This document shows positions 17,240 through 25,220 of a DNA stretch of 64,000 nt, piece by piece. Each line of letters begins with the position of its first letter. Position 1 is the stretch's first letter. Source of the DNA: Thiogranum sp963752745 (GTDB lineage Bacteria > Pseudomonadota > Gammaproteobacteria > DSM-19610); assembly GCA_963752745.1 (NCBI GenBank), contig CAVWAK010000056.1, positions 1 through 64,000 of the forward strand, in the 5' to 3' direction. Below the pieces are notes generated by a model that worked only from the letters and a program-made list of their open reading frames with translations, did not search any database and was not told where the DNA came from. Position numbers and translations under genes: made by a program.

Positions 17240-17848
17240 TCAACTGGCAGCCAGCACGTTGTCGGCTGTGTCGAAGCTGCAAATCACCGCCTCTATCCCT
17301 TCCGACCTGATTTTCTCCGACAGCACTGTCCGATAGTTCATCATCATACTGACGCCCTCGATGACAACATCGTAAACCTTCCACTGCCCGGCCTTCTCGT
17401 ACAACCTGTAGTCCAGTCTGACTGTCGGGTTGCCCGCGGATTTCACCGAGGTCAATACTGTAACGCGCCCCGCTTTCTTCCCCTTTTGCACGCCGAGATA
17501 GCTAATCTTCAGATCGGATACGCCGGCCAGTGAAGCCGCATACGTCTTAATCAGCATCCCGGTCAGCCCACGCTCAAAGCGAGCCATTTCCTCAGACGTC
17601 AGACGCTTGCGGTACTTGCCAAGCACCAACTGGGAAAACAGGGAAAAATCGACATGCTGACCGATGGTCTCAACCACCAGTGACTCAAGTGAGGCATCAT
17701 CGTTGTGCACCGCTTCTTCAATCTGAAGACGATTAAGCAGCAATTCAGTCTGCGTCTTTATGACCGCTTCGGCACCCGGATTGGCGTGTACCGTCGCCAT
17801 AGCCAATAGACTCAAAACCAGTATCGATAAAATGCGCATCAGATTCAC
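17240..17848 (-). CDS. mlaC: MlaC/Ttg2D-type periplasmic phospholipid-binding protein
   Basis: The 202-residue protein has a signal peptide (ILSILVLSLLAMATVHA) and the MlaC fold with FSLFSQLVLGKYRKRLTSEE, VDYRLYEKAGQWKVYDVVIE-like residues and EGVSMMMNYR. It shuttles phospholipids across the periplasm between MlaA and the MlaFED transporter. Those transporter genes are 42 kb away at 59.8-62.7 kb without their own mlaC, so this copy may serve them. Downstream lies mltF on the same strand. Confidence 0.88.
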   Translation of the reverse strand: MNLMRILSILVLSLLAMATVHANPGAEAVIKTQTELLLNRLQIEEAVHNDDASLESLVVETIGQHVDFSLFSQLVLGKYRKRLTSEEMARFERGLTGMLIKTYAASLAGVSDLKISYLGVQKGKKAGRVTVLTSVKSAGNPTVRLDYRLYEKAGQWKVYDVVIEGVSMMMNYRTVLSEKIRSEGIEAVICSFDTADNVLAAS

Positions 17849-17955
17849 TCCTGATTATTCACAACGCTTGACTCAAGCTATATGCCCCGGACCGCAATAA
17901 ACCATGCGGCACCGTCGCCCTGTTATGCCGATTCGAACATAACGATGTAATTCGG

Positions 17956-20037
17956 CTATATCGCCAGTGATACTCGTGCCAGCCGGCCATCCGTGGTCTT
18001 TGCCGGCACACAACAGCAGAGCAGAACATCGCCTTCTTCCAACACCGCATCGGGCTGGTACTGATAAGCCACCTGGCCACCCAGCAGACGTACCTTGCAA
18101 GTCCCGCACTGCCCGCTGCGACAACCGTACGCGGGTGTCAGGCCGTGCGCTTCTGCCAACTCGAGCAAGCTGCCTGACTGTGGGGTCCATGACTGCTGAA
18201 AATGCGAATTTTCAAACTCCACAATAGCTTCGTCAGCGGCATGCAGCTGCATCTCTGAACCCGCACCGTCGTCCGGTTCACGTTTGAGTGATGCAGGTCC
18301 AAAGGCTTCTGCGAAAATTCGATTATCCGCGACACCCAGACTGCGCAGCAGGTCGTACATGCCTTGCATAAAGGCAGCTGGGCCACACAGGTAATAGTCG
18401 CTGTCGCCTAACGGCAACACCGGCGCCAGAAATTCCCGCGTAATACGGCCGGCGTGGTGGAAATCCCTGCCGCGCGTTATCGCGCCATCGACATGGCTTA
18501 GCACCGAGTGGTAACTGATGGCTCCATCCGACTTCCCGACAAGCGCACTTATTTCTTCAAAGAATGGTCTCTCTCCAACATTACTCGCGGCATGAATAAA
18601 GATCAGCTCGCGCATATGCCGGGTGCGTACTCCTTCATGCAACACATGACGCAACATTGATACCATCGGCGTTATACCAACACCACCGGACAGCAGCACC
18701 GCTGGTCTGGTTTCGCTGGCATCCAGAGTAAAACCTCCCAGCGGGGCTTTGGCCTCCAGCCTGTCACCGACTTTGACATGATCATGCAGAAAGCCGGAAA
18801 CCTGGCCGGCCTGTCCACCACTACTGGCAGCCGGTTCACGTTTGACGCTGATTCGGTAGAGCGTGTCCGCCGGTGCGCTCGAAAGCGTATAGGTCCTGAT
18901 CAGTTCCTCAGCGGCGACCTGCAGTTTCACCGTAAGAAACTGTCCTGCCTGGAAAGTTGGCAGCACAGTATCAACCGGCTCGAGATAGAAAGAACGTATC
19001 TGATCGCTTTCATCTTCAATGCGCACGACGCTGAGTTCGCGCCATTGCTCGCGTGTTGACTGTGCCTCGCGCTGCGCAGCTGCTTCACCCCAGGTGCCGG
19101 TCATTAGTGTGTTGGGCGAGTAGTCTCCGAACGACCAGCGCACTGGCATTGCTTCTGACAGGTAGCGTCCATGATCCAGCCGAAACTTCCAGAGACGTTC
19201 AGCACCTTCGAAGAATTCAGTATCCGGATCATCCCAAAGTATTTCTGCGTGCCCGGTTAGCATCAGCATGTCGCCGGAATTGAAATCAGCGAACAATAAA
19301 CCCGCACGTGAGTTAACAATAAAATTCCCGAGCGTGTTGAAATGATAATTGCCGAGATAATCGGGAATGGTTAATGTATTCGCGTCATCGATCCGGACAA
19401 AGCCCGGTCGACCACCACGGTGAGAGACATCCACACCCTCGCTGGCTGCACCCGAGCCTTCAGCAACGTAGCTGGCAACAAAAAAGGTATCTGCGGCCTG
19501 GATAATCTCCCGGGCACGTTCTGTCAAAGCTCGCAGTGCATCAAAGCCGTTACCCTGGCGTTCAGCAGGCATTACAAATTCCAGCGCTCGCGTCTGGATG
19601 TACTGTGGACAGTTACCGAACGCCTGATCAACGACCAGTTCGAACCCGCTCTCCGAGACAGCCGACACTTGTCCGGCCAGGCGGTTACGACGACGACTTT
19701 GTAACTCGATACCGAGCATGCCCAGACGCTCACCAGGCGCAATGCCATCGGCAAGTGGGTCACCAACGATCGGCCGTGCAGTCACATGCAAATGATCCGG
19801 GTTCGGACTGTTCATGAAGCCAGGGGGATTGAATAACATCGATGCCCATGGCCAACCGCTCTGATCTGCATGGCCAACGAGCACAAATGGCAGCTGCCGA
19901 TAAAACTCGCGGTGCTGCTCAGGCAGATGATCCTGAATCACTTGTCGTCCGAAGCGTTCCATTCTGGAGCGCACACCAAGACGCTCCTGAATGGCCTGCT
20001 CTCCGGCGTGAAACGGTGATGAAGTGTTCAGGTTCAT
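17956..20037 (-). CDS. PNPOx-like / ferredoxin-NAD(P) reductase / [2Fe-2S] fusion protein
   Basis: The 693-residue soluble protein has three parts. The N-terminal ~330 residues are a pyridoxamine-phosphate-oxidase-like split barrel (WPWASMLFNPPGFMNSPNPD, NFIVNSRAGLLFADFNSGDM). The middle is an FAD/NAD reductase (IRTYTLSSAPAD, LLSGGVGITPMVSMLRHVL, YYLCGPAAFM). The C-terminal ~90 residues are a plant-type [2Fe-2S] ferredoxin domain with YGCRSGQCGTCKVRLLGG and a final CCC stretch. It could pass electrons from NAD(P)H to a flavin or redox partner; the substrate is unknown. The adjacent GST hints at detoxification. Confidence 0.85.
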   Translation of the reverse strand: MNLNTSSPFHAGEQAIQERLGVRSRMERFGRQVIQDHLPEQHREFYRQLPFVLVGHADQSGWPWASMLFNPPGFMNSPNPDHLHVTARPIVGDPLADGIAPGERLGMLGIELQSRRRNRLAGQVSAVSESGFELVVDQAFGNCPQYIQTRALEFVMPAERQGNGFDALRALTERAREIIQAADTFFVASYVAEGSGAASEGVDVSHRGGRPGFVRIDDANTLTIPDYLGNYHFNTLGNFIVNSRAGLLFADFNSGDMLMLTGHAEILWDDPDTEFFEGAERLWKFRLDHGRYLSEAMPVRWSFGDYSPNTLMTGTWGEAAAQREAQSTREQWRELSVVRIEDESDQIRSFYLEPVDTVLPTFQAGQFLTVKLQVAAEELIRTYTLSSAPADTLYRISVKREPAASSGGQAGQVSGFLHDHVKVGDRLEAKAPLGGFTLDASETRPAVLLSGGVGITPMVSMLRHVLHEGVRTRHMRELIFIHAASNVGERPFFEEISALVGKSDGAISYHSVLSHVDGAITRGRDFHHAGRITREFLAPVLPLGDSDYYLCGPAAFMQGMYDLLRSLGVADNRIFAEAFGPASLKREPDDGAGSEMQLHAADEAIVEFENSHFQQSWTPQSGSLLELAEAHGLTPAYGCRSGQCGTCKVRLLGGQVAYQYQPDAVLEEGDVLLCCCVPAKTTDGRLARVSLAI

Positions 20038-20104
20038 AGCGAACTCCTTCTGTATCGGCGTAATTAACCGGGCACACTACCCGTAAAGCAGGGCACCCGG
20101 AAGA

Positions 20105-20728
20105 TCACGCTGCCAGCCCGATAGCTGTTGCCTGCATGGGTACGTAGTTCGGCAACAACGTAATGCGTTCCAGCCAGGCGCGCACATTCGGATAAGGATC
20201 CAGCGAAACATCACCCTCAGGCGCGTGAGCGATGTAGGTATAGCAGGCTATGTCGGCAATGGTCACCGGTCCGGCAAGAAAGTCCCGGGCGGCGAGATGC
20301 TTGTCGAGGGTATCCAGCAATTCATTGGCACGGGCCCTGGCCGCTTCATGATCGAGTTGCGCACCAAAAACGTTAACCAGGCGTGCCGCTGCAGGGCCAA
20401 ACGCTACCGGGCCAGCGGCTACCGACAGGAACCGCTGCACGTCAGCTGCGAATGCCGGGTCTTCCGGCAGCCAGTTACGGGAGCTATCGTACTTACTGGC
20501 AAGATAAACAAGTATAGCGTTGGAATCCGACACAATTGTGCCGTCGTCATCAATTACCGGCACTTCACCAAATATATTCTTGCTCAGAAACCCGGGCTGT
20601 TTATGCTCACCGTTAACGAGATCAACATCAATCAATTCGTACGGAAGTTCCAGCAGCGACAGGAATAACTCGACGCGATGACTGTGGCCGGAGAGCGGGT
20701 GACGGTAGAGCTTGATAACTTTAGACAT
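20105..20728 (-). CDS. Glutathione S-transferase family protein
   Basis: The 207-residue protein has an N-terminal thioredoxin-like domain (KLYRHPLSGHSHRVELFLSL, GEVPVIDDDGTIVSDSNAIL) and an all-helical C-terminal domain with the GST N-capping region GPVTIADIACYTYI. The active-site position is Ser/His rather than Tyr, consistent with beta/theta-like bacterial GSTs. It lies 67 nt upstream of the large PNPOx-ferredoxin-reductase fusion on the same strand and may be co-transcribed. The substrate is unknown. Confidence 0.88.
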   Translation of the reverse strand: MSKVIKLYRHPLSGHSHRVELFLSLLELPYELIDVDLVNGEHKQPGFLSKNIFGEVPVIDDDGTIVSDSNAILVYLASKYDSSRNWLPEDPAFAADVQRFLSVAAGPVAFGPAAARLVNVFGAQLDHEAARARANELLDTLDKHLAARDFLAGPVTIADIACYTYIAHAPEGDVSLDPYPNVRAWLERITLLPNYVPMQATAIGLAA

Positions 20729-20784
20729 GATAGTTCTCCTGTTGTAAAAGCATTATGGGTAAATCAATATCCCGGGCTGGTCGA

Positions 20785-21303
20785 CTACTGTTTTCCGGGC
20801 AAGGGATAAACCGCCTGTGGTGGAAGGCGGTGAAACAACCAGGCAATAATCACCAGCGCCACGCTGCCCAGTGCGACTGGGAAAAGCAGGTAATCCCAGC
20901 CTGTGTTTTCAAAAAACACCACCAGCGGATCAGCACCGGCAGGCGGATGAGTAACCCGTAAAGCAGCCATGGCAGCGATTGCCAGACCGACCGCAATTCC
21001 CAGGCTCCACCATTGGTCTGGTAACAGTGTGTGCAGCAGTAAACCAATAAACGTCGAGACCAGGTGCCCGGCAATCACATTCACGGGTTGAGACAGCGGG
21101 CTTGCGGGTAGTGAAAACAACAACACACAGGTAGCCCCAAACGGAGCCATCAGCAGTGGATGGCCGGATTGCCCGTCTGGCCAGGCGACCAGTCCAATGG
21201 CGAGAAGACCACCTGCACCAGCCTTGAGGACAGTTGCCACAGACTGGGCTGGTTGCTGACGAATCAACAAAGCATGAACGATAGATGAAGCTCGCTGATT
21301 CAT
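20785..21303 (-). CDS. HPP-family membrane protein (possible nitrite transporter)
   Basis: The 172-residue inner-membrane protein has four to five hydrophobic segments and the family signature VTHPPAGADPLVVFFE. Members from cyanobacteria and chloroplasts are known to transport nitrite. The neighbourhood (sigma-54 activator, nrtABD, nasT operon) makes a nitrite role plausible here, but that is inference. ATG 21303 is chosen because GAGG lies about 9 nt upstream. A longer start at 21345 overlaps the preceding 38-residue gene and has no ribosome-binding site. Confidence 0.75.
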   Translation of the reverse strand: MNQRASSIVHALLIRQQPAQSVATVLKAGAGGLLAIGLVAWPDGQSGHPLLMAPFGATCVLLFSLPASPLSQPVNVIAGHLVSTFIGLLLHTLLPDQWWSLGIAVGLAIAAMAALRVTHPPAGADPLVVFFENTGWDYLLFPVALGSVALVIIAWLFHRLPPQAVYPLPGKQ

Positions 21304-21313
21304 GGCAACGACC

Positions 21314-21430
21314 TCACTCTCCGCAAGCTTGTGGTCGCTGGCCATAGTCGCGCCGTGTGAGCCGGATAAGACCGGCTATAAAACCAATAGCGATGATCAG
21401 GCCGGCAATGGTCAGGTTGTCGATATACAT
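21314..21430 (-). CDS. 38-residue single-span membrane protein upstream of HPP gene
   Basis: The frame reads MYIDNLTIAGLIIAIGFIAG, then LIRLTRRDYGQRPQACGE and stop. A textbook AAGGAG lies 7 nt before the ATG and the stop is 11 nt from the HPP start, so the two are almost certainly co-translated. One hydrophobic helix is followed by a basic cytoplasmic tail. It may be an accessory subunit or assembly factor of the HPP protein. No family is recognised. Confidence 0.6.
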   Translation of the reverse strand: MYIDNLTIAGLIIAIGFIAGLIRLTRRDYGQRPQACGE

Positions 21431-21546
21431 GGCGTAGCTCCTTGTGTCTGGTCAAGAGCTTACTTTCATGAATTATGCCAACTAGACGGTTTGTTATATC
21501 TTATTGTTTTATATGTCTTTTATAATTTATTTATTAATTTTATTAG

Positions 21547-21592
21547 TTACGATATTACATAATTTACGATATTTCATTAGCGCTTTTACGAT
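21547..21592. repeat. Three TTACGAT repeats before the sigma-54 activator
   Basis: TTACGAT occurs at 21547, 21564 and 21586 in an extremely AT-rich divergent intergenic region between the 38-aa/HPP operon and the PAS sigma-54 activator. The spacing (17 and 22 bp) is not regular. The repeats may be regulator sites for either direction; this is a pattern only. Confidence 0.3.
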
Positions 21593-21643
21593 TTTTCGCC
21601 TATATTTGGCACGCTAAACACGTGACTAACCGGGAGCCACGCC

Positions 21644-23137
21644 ATGCCTTCAAAACCAAGCTGCGCAGCGGCGGATGAACTTAGCCAGGTCAAATACCGA
21701 TACGAGCTGATCATTAACGCGGCGGGCGAAGGCATATACGGTCTGGATTCAGAAGGTAACACCACTTTCGTGAATCCGGCCGCAGCAGCAATGCTCGGTT
21801 GGGATGCGGAAGAACTGATCGGCAAATCCATGCACCAGCTGCATCACCACACCCGGCCAGACGGCACCCCCTTTACCAAAGAGACCTGTCCAATCTACGC
21901 GGCCTTCAAGGACGGTGAGGTGCACCACGTCGACGACGAAGTATTCTGGCGAAAAGACAACTCAAGCTTTCCGGTCGATTACACCAGCACGCCCATTTTA
22001 GAGAATGGCAAACTCGCTGGTGCCGTAGTGGTGTTCCAGGACATCACTGAGCGCAAGAAGGCTGAAGAAGCGCTACATAAGGCTTACGCCAAGATAGAGA
22101 ACATGAAGGAACGACTCGAAGCCGAGAACAGTTACCTTCAGGAAGAGATCAAAGTCGAACAGAATTTTGCCGGCATTGTTGGAAAAAGCAACGCGATTCA
22201 ACAAGTGTTGCACCAGGTTGAACTCGTCGCGCCAACGGATGCCAGCGTCTTGATAACGGGTGAATCCGGCACTGGAAAAGAACTGATCGCCAGTGCAATC
22301 CACGAAAAAAGTAACCGTAGCAAGCGCCCGCTGATTCGCGTTAACTGCGCCGCTATTCCACGCGAATTGTTCGAAAGCGAGTTTTTCGGACACACAAGGG
22401 GCGCATTCACCGGCGCGCTTAAAGACCGCACAGGCAGGTTTGAACTCGCCGATGGTGGCACCATCTTTCTTGATGAGGTTGGCGAAATTCCTCTGGAGTT
22501 GCAGAGCAAATTGTTACGCGTTCTCCAGGAGGGTCAAATTGAACGCATCGGCGAGGAAAAAACCCGTAGCGTTGACGTTCGTGTTATTGCCGCCACAAAC
22601 CGGGACCTGCGTGCTGATGTGGAAGCCAGACGCTTTCGCCAGGACCTGTTTTTTCGTTTGAATGTCTTTCCCGTCGATGCCGTACCACTCAGAGACCGCA
22701 GGGAAGACATCCCCCTGCTGGCAGCGCACTTCATTTCACTTTGCTGTCACCGCCTCAACCGGCCTGAAGCCCGGCTCACCCAGCACAACGTCAAACAGTT
22801 ACAGGCCTATCACTGGACCGGCAATGTTCGTGAGCTGCACAATGTAATCGAGCGCGCCCTTATTGTAAGCAACGGCGGGCGCCTTGAATTCAATTTGCCT
22901 GCCACTGCAAATAAAACATTGACCACCGAAACCGACAACGCACCACCAGGCAGAACCGCTCTCCCCTATAACGAAGCCGAAAGACTGGCGCGCGACCGCG
23001 ACAATATTATTGCCGCTCTCAAACTGACCAGTGGCAGAGTATCCGGCCCGGATGGGGCCGCAAATCTACTCGGGATCAAATCAACAACGTTGACTTCGAG
23101 AATGAAATCACTTGGCGTAGACAGAAAGGATACATAG
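21644..23137 (+). CDS. PAS-domain sigma-54-dependent transcriptional activator
   Basis: The 497-residue protein has an N-terminal PAS domain (about 15-140) with a CPIYAAFKDGE / FWRKDNSSFPVDYTSTPI block, a short coiled coil, a sigma-54 AAA+ domain and a Fis-type helix-turn-helix. The AAA+ part has Walker A GESGTGKELIASAI, the sigma-54 contact loop GAFTGA and Walker B GGTIFLDEVGE. The C-terminus is AANLLGIKSTTLTSRMKSLG. GAFTGA shows it can drive sigma-54 promoters. Two such promoters occur nearby (26.8 and 32.75 kb), so it may regulate nitrate genes, but NtrC acting from elsewhere is equally possible. Confidence 0.9.
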   Translation: MPSKPSCAAADELSQVKYRYELIINAAGEGIYGLDSEGNTTFVNPAAAAMLGWDAEELIGKSMHQLHHHTRPDGTPFTKETCPIYAAFKDGEVHHVDDEVFWRKDNSSFPVDYTSTPILENGKLAGAVVVFQDITERKKAEEALHKAYAKIENMKERLEAENSYLQEEIKVEQNFAGIVGKSNAIQQVLHQVELVAPTDASVLITGESGTGKELIASAIHEKSNRSKRPLIRVNCAAIPRELFESEFFGHTRGAFTGALKDRTGRFELADGGTIFLDEVGEIPLELQSKLLRVLQEGQIERIGEEKTRSVDVRVIAATNRDLRADVEARRFRQDLFFRLNVFPVDAVPLRDRREDIPLLAAHFISLCCHRLNRPEARLTQHNVKQLQAYHWTGNVRELHNVIERALIVSNGGRLEFNLPATANKTLTTETDNAPPGRTALPYNEAERLARDRDNIIAALKLTSGRVSGPDGAANLLGIKSTTLTSRMKSLGVDRKDT

Positions 23138-23166
23138 TCCTCGCACCCTCCTGGCTGAACCAGGCC

Positions 23167-24075
23167 TCAACCTGCTACAACGCGCAACGTTGTTGCACTT
23201 TTCCGTTGGGCATCCTCTTCACTGCTACTACCCGGCTCACTCGTTTCCGGAGACCCGGGCCCTGAGGTATTTTCACTATCTTCACCTGGCCTTTTCTGCC
23301 TCTCATACAGGAACTTGAGCACTTCCGAACGATAATGGTTGTAGCGGGCATCATCTGCAAGCACGAGACGTTCACGCGGCCGTTCCAGTTCAATCCCGAG
23401 TATCTCCCCGATCGTGGCTGCCGGTCCGTTACTCATCATCACAATACGATCGGACAGCAATACCGCCTCGTCGACATCATGGGTAATCATGATCACCGTA
23501 TTGCCCAGGGTGGCGTGGATCTCCATCAGGGAATCCTGCAGATGGGCACGCGTCAATGCATCCAGCGCACCGAAAGGCTCGTCCATGAGCAGCACCTCGG
23601 GTTGCATAGCCAATGCACGGGCGATACCAACGCGCTGCTTCATGCCGCCGGATAGTTCGTCCGGTCGTTTGTCTTTTGCATGCGTCATATGAACCAGTTC
23701 GAGATTGTGTTCGATCCACTCACGCATTTCCGCTTTGGATTTTTCCCCCTTGAATACCTGTTTCACGCCGAGCTCAATATTTTCATAGGCGCTCAACCAG
23801 GGTAATAAGGAGTGGTTCTGGAAAACCACGGCACGTTCCGGGCCTGGTTCAGTAACTTCCTTGCCATTGAGAATAGCACCACCTTCCGTGGCGCGGTGCA
23901 GTCCGGCGACAATATTCAAAACCGTTGATTTACCGCAACCCGAATGACCAATCAGCGAAATGAACTCGCCTTCATCGATTTTCAGATTAACGTTATCGAG
24001 CGCCCTGAAGGGTCCATTATCAGTCGGGAAGTCGATACTGACCCGGGTAAGTTCAAGATGAGCCTGTGCTTTCAT
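23167..24075 (-). CDS. nrtD: Nitrate ABC transporter ATP-binding protein NrtD
   Basis: The 302-residue ABC ATPase of the NrtD/TauB/SsuB group has Walker A GHSGCGKSTVLNIVAGL, signature LSGGMKQRVGIARALA and Walker B LLMDEPFGALDALTR. It powers nitrate/nitrite import with NrtA and NrtB. Unlike NrtC it has no fused solute-binding domain. The last ~50 residues are a disordered Ser/Glu/Pro-rich tail. It is the third gene of the nrtA-nrtB-nrtD operon, 18 nt after nrtB. The assignment to nitrate rests on the operon and its NasT leader. Confidence 0.9.
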   Translation of the reverse strand: MKAQAHLELTRVSIDFPTDNGPFRALDNVNLKIDEGEFISLIGHSGCGKSTVLNIVAGLHRATEGGAILNGKEVTEPGPERAVVFQNHSLLPWLSAYENIELGVKQVFKGEKSKAEMREWIEHNLELVHMTHAKDKRPDELSGGMKQRVGIARALAMQPEVLLMDEPFGALDALTRAHLQDSLMEIHATLGNTVIMITHDVDEAVLLSDRIVMMSNGPAATIGEILGIELERPRERLVLADDARYNHYRSEVLKFLYERQKRPGEDSENTSGPGSPETSEPGSSSEEDAQRKSATTLRVVAG

Positions 24076-24093
24076 GTTATTTATCTCCTTCTA

Positions 24094-25119
24094 TTAACGC
24101 AGAACTGCGCTCTTGTCCCAGGAAAACCTGCGCTGCAGCATCAGCATGCCTCGATCGAGCATGAAACCGATAAGACCGATCACCAGAACCGCAACCATAA
24201 TGCGGGCCAGTGAATTCGAACTTCCGTTCTGGAATTCATCCCAGACAAATTTCCCCAGGCCAGGATTCTGGGCAAGCATTTCGGCAGCAATCAGCACCAT
24301 CCAGCCGATTCCCAGCGACAGGCGTAAACCGGTGAACATCATAGGCATGGATGATGGAATGACAATCTTCATGGTTTTCGTCAACCAGGGAAGACGTAAT
24401 ACGCGACTGACATTGATCAGGTCCTTATCGACCGAGGATACACCCACAGCTGTATTGATGATGGTCGGCCAGAGACAACACAGTGTCACGGTAATAGCTG
24501 ACGTAAGGAATGATTTGGCAAACAATGGGTCCTTGCTAACATAAACGGCACTCACCACCATGGTTACAATAGGCAGCCATGCCAGCGGTGAAACCGGTTT
24601 GAACAGCTGAATTATCGGGTTAAACGCCGTATACAGAGTGTGACTCATGCCAGTTACAATGCCGATAGGTATGGCGATGAGTGAGGCGATAAAAAACCCT
24701 GTGGCGACAGTCACCAGGCTGGTCAGGATCTGGTCGAAAAAAGTTTCCTTGCCGGTGTAAGGACGCATCTTTACACTGGCGTCGGGATTCTTTGCCAGTT
24801 TCTCAGCGTTACGCTTTTCCTGACGCTCATAGAATGCCACCTCTTTCTCGCGCTCGACGTTGTGTTCGTCGACAAGCACCAGGGCCTGTTCCCAAACCTT
24901 GGCCGGGCCCGGCAACACACCGAGAGATGTCTGCACCTGTGCGGCAAGTACGCTCCACAGCATAAGAAACATACCGACAGCGAGTAATGGAATACTGAAG
25001 GATTTGATTGCCTGACTGGCGGCGTTCGAAGTATTCTCTTTGGCGAGAAACCCCAGGAACTTGTCCAGCCACTTGAAGTTAAAGGCATGATATTTATTGG
25101 CTGTAGTTTCTGTGCTCAT
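24094..25119 (-). CDS. nrtB: Nitrate ABC transporter permease NrtB
   Basis: The 341-residue permease has six hydrophobic segments and the EAA-like loop GWMVLIAAEMLAQNPGLGKF. The N-terminal 130 residues contain a cytoplasmic/periplasmic charged insertion (EREKEVAFYERQEKRNAEKL) between helices 1 and 2, longer than in cyanobacterial NrtB. It forms the membrane channel for nitrate import. It is separated from nrtA by about 100 nt that contains a strong hairpin. Confidence 0.9.
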   Translation of the reverse strand: MSTETTANKYHAFNFKWLDKFLGFLAKENTSNAASQAIKSFSIPLLAVGMFLMLWSVLAAQVQTSLGVLPGPAKVWEQALVLVDEHNVEREKEVAFYERQEKRNAEKLAKNPDASVKMRPYTGKETFFDQILTSLVTVATGFFIASLIAIPIGIVTGMSHTLYTAFNPIIQLFKPVSPLAWLPIVTMVVSAVYVSKDPLFAKSFLTSAITVTLCCLWPTIINTAVGVSSVDKDLINVSRVLRLPWLTKTMKIVIPSSMPMMFTGLRLSLGIGWMVLIAAEMLAQNPGLGKFVWDEFQNGSSNSLARIMVAVLVIGLIGFMLDRGMLMLQRRFSWDKSAVLR

Positions 25120-25172
25120 AGTCTTGCACCTTGATGTTTCGTAGCGATGTTTAAGCTCTGTTTCCAGAGGAA

Positions 25173-25209
25173 CTCACCGGGTACTACCTGTCCTGGTGTA
25201 CCCGGTGAG
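25173..25209 (-). other. Stable intercistronic hairpin between nrtA and nrtB
   Basis: CTCACCGGGTAC pairs perfectly with GTACCCGGTGAG across a 13-nt loop. No T-run follows on the minus strand. Such a hairpin after a binding-protein gene commonly stabilises its upstream mRNA, giving more binding protein than membrane subunits; this role is inferred. Confidence 0.6.
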
Positions 25210-25220
25210 CCGGTTTTGAT

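Noticed and set aside
21607..21623. TGGCAC element as a sigma-54 promoter before the PAS activator
   Set aside because: The -12 GC is missing at the required spacing, so it does not form a sigma-54 promoter.
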